A model generated the notes under the pieces. The model made no database searches, was not told the origin of the DNA, and saw nothing but the letters and a program-made list of their open reading frames with translations. Shown in pieces: positions 15,944 to 22,519 of a stretch of 22,535 nucleotides of DNA. Numbering within the stretch: the first letter of the stretch is position 1; each line of letters begins with the position of its first letter. Origin of the DNA: a virus. The translations under genes and the position numbers were made by a program. Location: positions 1-22,535 of the IMG/VR virus record IMGVR_UViG_3300006192_000042; one strand, written 5' to 3'.

Positions 15944-16360
15944 TTACTCTGTAAAAGCCCCGTCATATCCGTTTAATTCAACGTATGTAACTACTACTTC
16001 TAATGCCCCTGCTGTTGCACCAGTTAAAGTTGGAGTAACTTCAATATCAGTTAATGATGTTACATGCACTCTTACTTCAGATGAATTAACACCTAAAGCA
16101 GAAACAGCAATATCATTATGTACTACAGCCCCGCCTACTTCAACATCAACAGTTGGAGTAGTACCATTAAAAGCTTCAGTAACAACTAAGTCAACACTTA
16201 AAATAAGTGAATTAGCTGGAACAGATGCAACTTTATAAGTACTACCTGATGCCATAGTACCTAATCCTCCAGCAAGAGTAAAACTAAGTTTACCTGCTGT
16301 TGAATTTAATTTATTCTTCTTTTTATTTCCATCAAATTGGATTAAATTTACTTTTGCCAT
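15944..16360 (-). CDS. Capsid-associated/decoration-type protein
   Basis: This 138-residue, Ala/Val/Thr-rich, beta-strand-rich protein with few aromatics has repeated short strands separated by Gly/Asn turns (LVVTEAF, VDVEVGGAVVH, VEVTPTLTG-like patterns). It has a strong AAGGAGT site ten bases after the major capsid stop, so both are expressed together at high level. The next gene is separated by a hairpin. Size, composition and position are those of a head decoration or capsid-stabilising protein, or of a small fibre base. No specific family motif was recognised. Confidence 0.65.
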   Translation of the reverse strand: MAKVNLIQFDGNKKKNKLNSTAGKLSFTLAGGLGTMASGSTYKVASVPANSLILSVDLVVTEAFNGTTPTVDVEVGGAVVHNDIAVSALGVNSSEVRVHVTSLTDIEVTPTLTGATAGALEVVVTYVELNGYDGAFTE

Positions 16361-16370
16361 AATCTACTCC

Positions 16371-17519
16371 TTAAGCAATTGCTGTTTGATATGTATCAAA
16401 TGCAAATAATGAGAAGTCCATATTTGAAATTTTAGCTTCATCATAATCTTCAACTTCTGCAATAACATTACATTTTTTAGCTTGATGCCATAGCTCTAAA
16501 GCTGACTCAGAAACTCTACCAAAATCTTGTGATGCTTGATATTTATAATCTGGCATCATACCAAAGGCTTCTTGGAATGCCCCAGCCCCACAAATAAACC
16601 CTCTAGATGCAACTATACCTGTTTGTGCAACACTTGTACCTGAGAAAGTACCAGCTTCATCTATAGTTCTTAAACCTTGAATCTCAACAGATTGTTTAAA
16701 TAACTCATTTGATACAGAAGAACCAAAGAATGTTTGAGCTTCCATAATAATTAAGTTACCTACATTAGCAATAGCATGTGTAATTAACTCATTATTATTG
16801 CCTCTAACTTGTGCTTGTTGATAAACAGCTTGGAATTTAGTATCTTTTAATAAGTCTTGAATTTGCCAAGAATCTAATACTGCAATCCATTTTCTCTGTC
16901 CATTTGCAAATTTAAAAGGTTTAATTGGAGCTCTTCTATCATAAGTTCCTATTTTACCAGTTTTTGCAGCTGTTTCCATTTCTACTAAAAAGTCCCAAGA
17001 CATTTTATCAGAAGAAGTTAAAGCTGAAACATCAGCACGGCCATTTGGTAAAAGAATATGTGAAGGTGTTTCACCTCTTAAATAACCTGTACCTAGATCA
17101 AAGAATACCTGGTCATTAACTCTAATGTTATTATCTGATAAAAGCTCTCTTGAGTCTTCATGTTCAGCTAAGTCCATATCACCAATAACAGCAGCATCAT
17201 ATTTTCTACCATTATCAACAGTATAAATACCTTCTTCAATTGTAAGTTTATCTGAAAATTTAAATTTAGCTTTTGCATTACCAAATGCCTCTTCAGAACC
17301 TCTAAAACCAGCCGTAGCTAAGTTTCCTCTATAGTCAAATACAACAGTCATACCGTCTGATGCATTTCTATCACTTTTTTGGTAGATAACAGAGTCTTCT
17401 GATTTACCTTTAAGACCGTTCCAGAATGATTCAGATTTCTTTTGAATCATTCCTTGTACCATCCAAGACTTTCTTTCTAACTCACTACCATATCTTAAAA
17501 CACTTGTACTAGCGCCCAT
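16371..17519 (-). CDS. Major capsid protein (N4 gp56/DUF4043-like)
   Basis: This 382-residue protein has the pattern of the N4-gp56 / Phage_capsid_3 group of HK97-fold capsid proteins: an N-terminal helix with ERKSWMVQGM and FWNGLKG; a D-G-M-T-V-V-F-D strand; the region GFRGSEEAFGNAKAKFKF followed by strands and ...GRKYDAAVIGDMDLAEHEDSRELL; and a C-terminal domain with FICGAGAFQEAFG. It forms the shell of the head. It is directly preceded by a scaffold gene and followed by a decoration-type protein. AAGGA lies before the ATG. Start, length and neighbours all agree. Confidence 0.85.
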   Translation of the reverse strand: MGASTSVLRYGSELERKSWMVQGMIQKKSESFWNGLKGKSEDSVIYQKSDRNASDGMTVVFDYRGNLATAGFRGSEEAFGNAKAKFKFSDKLTIEEGIYTVDNGRKYDAAVIGDMDLAEHEDSRELLSDNNIRVNDQVFFDLGTGYLRGETPSHILLPNGRADVSALTSSDKMSWDFLVEMETAAKTGKIGTYDRRAPIKPFKFANGQRKWIAVLDSWQIQDLLKDTKFQAVYQQAQVRGNNNELITHAIANVGNLIIMEAQTFFGSSVSNELFKQSVEIQGLRTIDEAGTFSGTSVAQTGIVASRGFICGAGAFQEAFGMMPDYKYQASQDFGRVSESALELWHQAKKCNVIAEVEDYDEAKISNMDFSLFAFDTYQTAIA

Positions 17520-17539
17520 AAGTCTTCCTTTTATTTATT

Positions 17540-18247
17540 TTATAATACGATACTTTCATAGTCTTCAGCTACACTTTTTTTAACATCAGTATTTGAAGGC
17601 TCTTGACCTCCAGAAGTTTTATCCAAAGTATTACTCCCACTATTAGGTACTTTAGTTGATGTTACTTTTGTTGCAACTTCAAATTTTTGAGCTTTAGTTA
17701 GAAAGTCTTCAAAAGTAATTTCATTGTTAGCCAACTGATTAACTAAAACTGGAGGAAGTTGTGCAAGAACTTTCTCATCAGTTAAGTTAAAACCAGGATT
17801 AGCCTCGCTAAAATCTTTTAGAATCTCTTCTCTTCTAGATAACTCATAGTTCTTAGATGCTTCTGATTTAGCCTGCCCTAAACCATTAGTAATAGTTTTG
17901 TCAAAATCTTCTTTAGCCTGTACTTCTAATTTATGGACAGTATCTCTCCATTTATCAGGGTCTTCAAATTTAAGCTTATTAAGCTCTTCATTTTGCACAG
18001 TTGAAAGATTTAAGCCTTTTTGAACTTCACTCATAAGAAATTGTTTCTCAGCTTCTAATTCTTTAAGGGTTTGTCGCCCTTTAGTATAAGATGCTTGTGT
18101 TTCTCTTCTTGTAAACTCAGTTTTGGCCAACTCATCTAAAAGCGTATTACCCTCAGTATTCTCAATATTATGCTTAACAGCAAGGTCTTTCTTAATACCA
18201 TTAATTAACGCTTGTTTTTCTTCAGGAGTCTCGTAAGTAATTCCCAT
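17540..18247 (-). CDS. Scaffold protein
   Basis: This 235-residue, highly charged, Lys/Glu-rich protein is predicted almost entirely helical, with a long coiled-coil-like stretch (about residues 45-130) and a Ser/Thr/Gly-rich flexible region before a short acidic C-terminal helix (VAEDYESIVL). It lies directly before the major capsid gene, the usual place and composition of a head-assembly scaffold, which guides shell formation and then leaves. The start has AAAAAAGGA upstream and follows a candidate promoter. No protease motif was seen. Confidence 0.78.
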   Translation of the reverse strand: MGITYETPEEKQALINGIKKDLAVKHNIENTEGNTLLDELAKTEFTRRETQASYTKGRQTLKELEAEKQFLMSEVQKGLNLSTVQNEELNKLKFEDPDKWRDTVHKLEVQAKEDFDKTITNGLGQAKSEASKNYELSRREEILKDFSEANPGFNLTDEKVLAQLPPVLVNQLANNEITFEDFLTKAQKFEVATKVTSTKVPNSGSNTLDKTSGGQEPSNTDVKKSVAEDYESIVL

Positions 18248-18333
18248 ATTTAATCCTTTTTTATTTTATCATTAAATATAACTATTATATCAAATTTAAT
18301 ATTAAACTTTGTTTAAATTATTATAAAATTATA
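18248..18333 (-). promoter_or_regulatory. Intergenic with candidate promoter for scaffold and capsid genes
   Basis: This 86-bp A/T-rich gap is one of the few in the late operon. On the minus strand it holds the TTTAATA-N8-GATATAAT pattern (18284-18306), with TATAAT at 18284-18289 preceded by TG one base upstream (extended -10). About 36 bp later comes AAGGA and the scaffold ATG. An upstream element TTTAAACAAAG is nearly shared with the plus-strand promoter at 21288-21310. Confidence 0.6.
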
Positions 18334-19905
18334 TTATATTGCAAAACCATCATCACTATCTATATATTGTTGGTTTGTAACACTACTATTTCTCTTAAAG
18401 TCGAAGCTTTTAGTTTGTCCAATGATATCTGCCTCCTTATATGGTATAGTTTTATTATAATGTATACCTAATGCTTTATATCTTAAACTATCACAAGGGT
18501 TTGATGCATCATCATGTTCAGGTGTTTTAAGAAATACTTGTAGTCTTTTGTCAAACTTCCATCTATATACTTGTATTGCTGATATTAAATCAGTACAATT
18601 ATCTGAGTCTATTAAACATACTTTTAAAAACTGTCTAGTGGCTTCAATACCATCTGATATTGATTGTCTTTTCTGAACTATAGCTGTAACACCAAGTCTT
18701 CTAAACTCTTGTATTCTAGTTCTCCCTGTTTGCATCTCTCTAACCTCAGCATCATGTGGAAGAATAACTTTGATACTACCTATTTTTAGTTGGTCTCTAA
18801 TCTTATGCATGATATCTACATAAAATTCAATAGCTTGCCCATTATTCTGATAGTGATATATAATTCTAGGTCTTCCTTTATATACTTGTGTAAATATTAA
18901 GTCAGTAGTATCATTCATACCTAAGTCATATGATACTGTACAAGGATAATTAGGTATAGCTAAGTTTGATATAATTCTTTTTTCTTTAAATAATAAGTTA
19001 TATTCATTCTTATATATTGTACCTTCAGTTGTTTGTTCAAATGCTTCTTCAGGATATGATGGATATTCCCTTTTCATATCTTCACCTAAACCATCTAATT
19101 TAGTAGCATACCACCACTTCTGTGTTTTTTCTAGTTTAGTATCTAATCTAAGTTCTATCTCTTTAAAATACTCTTCTAATTCTGCTGATATCTCAACCTC
19201 CTCATTAATATTACAATCAGGGTCAATAATCCAACTAAGAAATATAGCTTGAAAGTCAAAAGGTGATAGTTTTGCATTAGCTAGCGATTTAATATATGCT
19301 TTTTTCCATGTATCATAAAATAACCCATGTTTACCTTCAGCTGTCGACTCTATAGTTAATCTATTACCTTTACCTACTGCTTCGAATGCTCCAGTTTTAA
19401 GCTCTTTAGCTTTTTCAGGAAACTTAACTGCTATCTTACCTAGCTCTGACACATGTAGTGACTGTAGTGTATCACCTCTAAAGTTACCTATACGCAGTGT
19501 TGAGCCATTAGAGAATTCCATAAGTGTAGTGTTCGACCTAACTAGTGTTATACCTAGTGAGTCTTTAAATGCTTGAGGCATATCATCCCACATTATCTTA
19601 GCTCTTTCAGCAAGTTTCTCCCCCTCATCTTTACCATATGATTGTACACCAGCAGAGAAGTGACTTTTAGTTATACAACTATCTAAGTTATAAGCTAAGT
19701 ATAGTGTTGATATACCTTGTTGTCGTGATTTTAGAATTACTTTTCTAGGATGCTTAAAGTCTTTAAGTATTTTACGTTGTGAGAAGTTTAACTTCATTAT
19801 CTTCTTAGGACCAGACTTTGGAACTATTGTATAAAGGTTATTAAGCCTCCAAAGTTTCGATGTAAGGTTTTTCTTCTGCTCATTAGTTAGCTTATCAACA
19901 ATCAT
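18334..19905 (-). CDS. terL: Terminase large subunit
   Basis: This 523-residue DNA-packaging ATPase and nuclease has an N-terminal ATPase half. It shows a deviant Walker A, ILKSRQQGISTL (residues 57-68), a Walker B-type HVSELG with the catalytic acid Glu154, and a motif III-like IESTAEG at 185-191. The C-terminal RNase H-like nuclease has Asp327 in VSYDLGM, Asp385 in ILPHDAEV, and a third acid in EHDDASNPCDSLRY (Asp465/466/472). It cuts concatemeric DNA and pumps it through the portal. The gene overlaps the small subunit by 11 bp with AAGGA upstream of the ATG. Which packaging type (cos or headful) cannot be read from the sequence. Confidence 0.92.
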   Translation of the reverse strand: MIVDKLTNEQKKNLTSKLWRLNNLYTIVPKSGPKKIMKLNFSQRKILKDFKHPRKVILKSRQQGISTLYLAYNLDSCITKSHFSAGVQSYGKDEGEKLAERAKIMWDDMPQAFKDSLGITLVRSNTTLMEFSNGSTLRIGNFRGDTLQSLHVSELGKIAVKFPEKAKELKTGAFEAVGKGNRLTIESTAEGKHGLFYDTWKKAYIKSLANAKLSPFDFQAIFLSWIIDPDCNINEEVEISAELEEYFKEIELRLDTKLEKTQKWWYATKLDGLGEDMKREYPSYPEEAFEQTTEGTIYKNEYNLLFKEKRIISNLAIPNYPCTVSYDLGMNDTTDLIFTQVYKGRPRIIYHYQNNGQAIEFYVDIMHKIRDQLKIGSIKVILPHDAEVREMQTGRTRIQEFRRLGVTAIVQKRQSISDGIEATRQFLKVCLIDSDNCTDLISAIQVYRWKFDKRLQVFLKTPEHDDASNPCDSLRYKALGIHYNKTIPYKEADIIGQTKSFDFKRNSSVTNQQYIDSDDGFAI

Positions 19906-20458
19906 CTGGAGTTCCTTCTAGTAGTATAGCTAGCCCATTACCTGAACCAACCTGTACATCACCATTCAATATATTAACCATTGGAGCTTTAGTATTAAAG
20001 TAACTATCTCTTATTGATGTATGTGCCGCAACTAAGTCCCTAACATCCTTAGCACTCTCAACATTATGTAGCTCAGTATCTATAGCTTGTAGTAGTGTTA
20101 GTGCTTGTGTCTGGAGCTTAGTGTCTAGTAGTCTTAATCCCTCAAAACCATCTCTAGCTTGTTGAGGTAATGATTCTTTAGTAACAGGCTTTGAGTGTTT
20201 TATATCATCTGCTGTGTGAACTATCTCTGCTTCTATAGTCTCAATATTTTGCTCTAGGTAATCTTCGATGTTAGGTGAATATAATGTCTCATAAACTAAT
20301 TTTATAGAACTATCAATAGAGTCTTGTGGGTTTTTCTCCCATTTAGTATAACCTTTAAGGTCTTTAGTAGTGCAACCATACTGCTCACATAATTCTTCTA
20401 TACTTGTGTTTGTATGTTCATATTCAATTTGTATGTTTTTAAGTAGTGCTTTAGTCAT
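19895..20458 (-). CDS. terS: Terminase small subunit
   Basis: This 187-residue DNA-recognition partner of the large terminase begins with a helix-turn-helix-like region (SIEELCEQYGCTTKDLKGY, about residues 20-38) suited to binding the packaging site. A helical oligomerisation part follows (about 85-150), and a C-terminal tail overlaps the start of terL. The chosen start is ATG 20458, preceded by TTAGGAACAGCT. A TTG nine codons upstream lacks a good ribosome site. It is the first late gene and sits next to the large intergenic region, consistent with that region containing the packaging signal. A candidate promoter lies at 20502-20524. Confidence 0.78.
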   Translation of the reverse strand: MTKALLKNIQIEYEHTNTSIEELCEQYGCTTKDLKGYTKWEKNPQDSIDSSIKLVYETLYSPNIEDYLEQNIETIEAEIVHTADDIKHSKPVTKESLPQQARDGFEGLRLLDTKLQTQALTLLQAIDTELHNVESAKDVRDLVAAHTSIRDSYFNTKAPMVNILNGDVQVGSGNGLAILLEGTPDDC

Positions 20459-20501
20459 AGCTGTTCCTAATAGTTGTTTTACCAATTTAGTTATTTTTGA
20501 A

Positions 20502-20524
20502 ATTATATCCTAAGTTTTATTAAA
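20502..20524 (-). promoter_or_regulatory. Candidate late promoter for the terminase genes
   Basis: On the minus strand the site reads TTTAATA-N8-GATATAAT, with TATAAT at 20502-20507, about 44 bp before the terS ATG. Pattern and spacing equal those at 18284-18306 and 5398-5420. No TTGACA box is present, so this resembles promoters that rely on an extended A/T-rich upstream region. Confidence 0.6.
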
Positions 20525-20622
20525 TTTAGATTAGTTCTAGGTTGTATTTCTTAGTAATTTAGCTAAGTTTGTATTACTTTTGGTTTTTGAAAATTTTTTC
20601 TGGCTCTACAAGTTTGGTTACT

Positions 20623-20659
20623 GAGGTACTGTATCTTGCTAGTTGAGGTGCTATATCTT
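20623..20659. repeat. Two 15-bp direct repeats with 22-bp period
   Basis: GAGGTACTGTATCTT (20623-20637) and GAGGTGCTATATCTT (20645-20659) differ at two positions and start 22 bp apart, about two helical turns. They could be binding sites for the small terminase or a regulator. Confidence 0.5.
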
Positions 20660-20691
20660 TATTTAGTTAAATTAATAATGTAATCCAAAAT

Positions 20692-20757
20692 GCTACGGAG
20701 TTATGCCTTGAGCGAACGTTACTAATACAGGCCTAGCGTCCGACCACCCGCCCTTCA
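20692..20757. other. G+C-rich island with possible RNA or packaging-site structure
   Basis: This 66-bp stretch is more than half G+C, in sharp contrast to the A/T-rich DNA around it. It can fold with CGGA (20696-20699) against TCCG (20739-20742) and TATGCCT (20702-20708) against AGGCCTA (20729-20735, one mismatch), leaving a 20-nt loop. It ends in a C-rich run. The segment from 20708 resembles the conserved TTGAGC...TACTAAT near the 3' end of bacterial 23S rRNA. It could be a small RNA, a cos/pac site or a remnant of host DNA. Confidence 0.45.
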
Positions 20758-20800
20758 ACTAAAAAGTAGATACAACCATAGAAATTCTAAGCCAATGAAA

Positions 20801-20814
20801 TTAATCATGATTAA
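20801..20814. promoter_or_regulatory. 14-bp perfect palindrome
   Basis: TTAATCATGATTAA is a complete 14-bp palindrome in the non-coding region and could bind a dimeric regulator. Its right half, ATGATTAAAAG, recurs at 21182-21192. In A/T-rich DNA a chance palindrome is possible. Confidence 0.35.
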
Positions 20815-20882
20815 AAGAATAGACATTAAATAAAACTTAAGAAAATAAAGTAACTCAATAGCCTAAGCCACAACTAATGAAT

Positions 20883-21038
20883 ATTATGATATACAATTAC
20901 TTATTAGTTTAATCTTAGATTCTATAATTAATTATATAAATTAATAAGATTCTAATATAAATTATGATATACAATTATTTATTAGTTTAATCTTAGATTC
21001 TATAATTAATCTTAATAATTAATAAGCTTCTAATATAA
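20883..21038. repeat. Two 78-bp direct repeats
   Basis: Units at 20883-20960 and 20961-21038 are adjacent and differ at about six of 78 positions. The first six bases of a third unit follow at 21039. Each unit holds AGATTCTATAATTAAT and similar short inverted segments. The repeats lack spacers and are A/T-rich, as in replication origins with easily melted DNA or iteron-like sites. They are non-coding. Confidence 0.8.
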
Positions 21039-21138
21039 ATTATGCTATTTAAAGAAAGATATATCTCAATAATTAATATTTATTATTAAAAATCAATATA
21101 AATTTTATATAATATATCCATATCATCCCATAATTAAG

Positions 21139-21201
21139 AAATATGGACTTTTAATCTAATCCCTTTATATTAATATTAATAATGATTAAAAGGCCATATT
21201 T
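21139..21201. repeat. Long inverted repeat (18-bp arms)
   Basis: Arms at 21139-21156 and 21184-21201 pair with a single mismatch over 18 bp, enclosing a 27-nt loop. The right arm also contains CCATATTT, which is needed by a second hairpin starting at 21194, so the two structures compete. Confidence 0.65.
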
Positions 21202-21212
21202 TGCAAATATGG
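21194..21212. repeat. Short hairpin CCATATTT-TGC-AAATATGG
   Basis: Perfect 8-bp arms surround a 3-nt loop. This hairpin uses the same CCATATTT as the longer inverted repeat at 21139-21201, so only one can form at a time in RNA or in extruded DNA. No T-run follows, so it is not a standard terminator. Confidence 0.6.
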
Positions 21213-21287
21213 AGATATTTATATATTTTATTAATTTAATTAATAAATTTTGAAATTTCTTATTAATTTAGTTAAATTTAAGCAAAC

Positions 21288-21310
21288 TTTAATAATTAGT
21301 ATATTATAAT
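21288..21310 (+). promoter_or_regulatory. Candidate promoter for the plus-strand gene block
   Basis: TTTAATA (21288-21294), eight bases, then ATTATAAT (21303-21310) gives the same element spacing as the three minus-strand sites. Upstream, TTTAAGCAAAC matches TTTAAACAAAG of the 18284 site at nine of eleven positions. The ATG of the first plus-strand gene lies 51 bp downstream of the TATAAT box. Confidence 0.55.
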
Positions 21311-21361
21311 TATTCTATCAAAAGCACGAAAGCCTTTGAAATTTAAAATAAAGAAGAGAAA

Positions 21362-21610
21362 ATGAAAATAGAAAAATCGCAATTTATTAAAGTAACTAAT
21401 AAAGATAAAAGTATTAAAGTTACTCTAGAAATAAATGAATGTAATGAAATAAGAATAAAGTATAATGGTTATTTAATTGTAGAGCATATACATTATCTAT
21501 GTTATAATACTTTTACAGACTTATTTGAAAGAAATAATCTAAATGATAATTTTTGGGATAAGGATTTAATAACAACTTGTATAATAGAGTGTCATAAAAC
21601 TTTATTATAA
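21362..21610 (+). CDS. Hypothetical 82-aa protein
   Basis: The function is not recognised. The protein is small, with a Lys-rich N-terminus, alternating beta-like strands (SIKVTLEINE, EIRIKYNGYLIVE), and a C-terminal helical part with Asn/Asp and three cysteines. It is preceded by a purine-rich GAAGAG ribosome site and a candidate promoter at 21288-21310. It is the first gene of the divergent block and so is likely expressed separately from the late genes, perhaps early. A takeover or regulatory role would be typical for such position and size, but nothing in the sequence proves it. Confidence 0.6.
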   Translation: MKIEKSQFIKVTNKDKSIKVTLEINECNEIRIKYNGYLIVEHIHYLCYNTFTDLFERNNLNDNFWDKDLITTCIIECHKTLL

Positions 21611-21725
21611 TATTCTTAGATATAACTTCTAAATAGTTGTATCTATAGAGTATTATACTCAAATCGTATAGTTATCTTCATAATGAAGAGAATCAAAAAC
21701 GCATATAAACTGAAAAGGATGCAAA
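21611..21725 (+). promoter_or_regulatory. Leader with three consecutive inverted repeats
   Basis: This 115-bp gap holds a 10-bp stem with one wobble pair (21617-21626 with 21636-21645, 9-nt loop), a GAGTA-TTA-TACTC hairpin (21648-21660), and the palindrome TCTTCAT-A-ATGAAGA (21675-21689). AAGGAT follows just before the next ATG. They could end the previous transcript, control the 155-residue gene, or bind a regulator. Confidence 0.5.
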
Positions 21726-22193
21726 ATGAAAAAGTCTGAATTATATACAAAAACTAATGAGTTATTAGCTCAATTCGAAGCTCAATTTAAAAGTAAAAAA
21801 TCTTTTGAAGAGTTTAAGTCACAAATTGATGAATTACTAAAACCTAAAAGTGGTGGAGGTGTAGTGCAATATCCTATGATAGTAGATAACGATATTAACT
21901 ATCACTTCTGTAGATACTCAAACTACTACTTGCCTGAGTCTGAAATAGTTATGTCAAATGGGAAGTCTAAAGGTTATTCTAAGAAAGCTATAGCTCTATG
22001 GACTAAAATAGGGAGAACTGCTCAAGAACTAAATAATGAAGCTATGAAACTATTATTAAGTGGTGATGTTGAGGCAGGGAAGTCTAAAGCCGAAGAGGCA
22101 GAGAAACTTAAAGTTGATAGAAATAAAACTTCTATGTATGATGAGGTACGAAGTGCCTATGAAGAGATAAAACTAGATAACGAAGTTAAATAA
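21726..22193 (+). CDS. Hypothetical 155-aa charged protein
   Basis: The function is not recognised. This 155-residue protein has helical, Lys/Glu-rich ends and a short beta-like middle. Residues 1-40 are likely a coiled coil (LYTKTNELLAQFEAQFKSKK). A Gly-rich GGGVV turn, an aromatic stretch (YHFCRYSNYYLPES) and a long C-terminal helix with LLLSGDVEAGKSKAEEAEKL follow. The latter superficially resembles a P-loop (GDVEAGKS) but lacks the full GxxxxGK[ST] context and fold, so it is not called an ATPase. A strong AAGGAT ribosome site is present. A hairpin overlaps the stop codon. Confidence 0.65.
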   Translation: MKKSELYTKTNELLAQFEAQFKSKKSFEEFKSQIDELLKPKSGGGVVQYPMIVDNDINYHFCRYSNYYLPESEIVMSNGKSKGYSKKAIALWTKIGRTAQELNNEAMKLLLSGDVEAGKSKAEEAEKLKVDRNKTSMYDEVRSAYEEIKLDNEVK

Positions 22194-22204
22194 GACTTCG
22201 TTAT
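22177..22204. terminator. Perfect 10-bp hairpin around the stop codon of the 155-aa gene
   Basis: ATAACGAAGT (22177-22186) pairs perfectly with ACTTCGTTAT (22195-22204) around an 8-nt loop that contains the TAA stop. No T-run follows on the plus strand; on the minus strand a TTTT occurs a few bases later. It may be a terminator, an mRNA stabiliser or a processing site. Confidence 0.45.
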
Positions 22205-22279
22205 GTATGATATAGAAATATTTAAGTGTAGTATAGTATTTATAATAATTATACTAATATATATAATAAAGGATTAATT

Positions 22280-22519
22280 ATGCACGAAGTAGAAATATCT
22301 AAAGATAATAGCTTTAATGTTTGGTTTGATGATACTTATATAGTATGGACTAGATTAATAAATAGCAAACTATATACTATAAAGAATGATTATAGAGAAC
22401 AAAGGCTATTAAAGACACTTAGTGTTATTAGTAAGCTAAATGATGAAGACTTTATATTACTATGTAAACTAAGTAGTACTAGTGATGAGGGAGATGAATC
22501 TAATATAGAAGAGTTATAG
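22280..22519 (+). CDS. Hypothetical 79-aa acidic protein
   Basis: The function is not recognised. This small protein has a beta-like, Trp-containing N-terminal part (NSFNVWFDDTYIVWTRL), a helical middle (EQRLLKTLSVISKLNDEDFILLCKL), and a very acidic C-terminus (DEGDESNIEEL). Small acidic proteins with such tails are common among phage proteins that act on host factors or mimic DNA, but this is a general remark, not evidence. AAAGGATTAATT before the ATG is a good ribosome site. It is the last gene in the window. Confidence 0.6.
   Translation: MHEVEISKDNSFNVWFDDTYIVWTRLINSKLYTIKNDYREQRLLKTLSVISKLNDEDFILLCKLSSTSDEGDESNIEEL

Larger units (their letters stand above)
20459..21361. other. 903-bp non-coding region between divergent gene blocks
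   Basis: No open frame above a few residues with a ribosome site was found here. Sub-features are listed separately: candidate divergent promoters at both ends, a pair of 15-bp repeats, a G+C-rich island, a 14-bp palindrome, 78-bp direct repeats, and nested hairpins. The unusually long gap in a compact genome, beside terS, suggests a packaging site, replication origin or regulatory RNA. Confidence 0.8.

Noticed and set aside
16925-17119. A 64-aa plus-strand open frame
   Set aside because: It is antisense to the major capsid gene.
20459-20485. TTG start nine codons upstream of terS
   Set aside because: The ATG at 20458 has AGGA at proper spacing; the TTG has none.
20692-20757. A tRNA gene in the G+C-rich island
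   Set aside because: No cloverleaf with a GTTCRA T-loop and 7-bp acceptor stem can be drawn on either strand.
20877-21000. Tiny open frames starting at ATGATATAC in each 78-bp repeat
   Set aside because: They encode about eight residues with no ribosome site.
20883-21038. A CRISPR array
   Set aside because: The 78-bp units are contiguous with no unique spacers.
22065-22085. A Walker A ATP-binding motif (GDVEAGKS) in the 155-aa protein
   Set aside because: It lies inside a charged helix-like region without the glycine pattern, preceding beta strand or Walker B of a P-loop fold.
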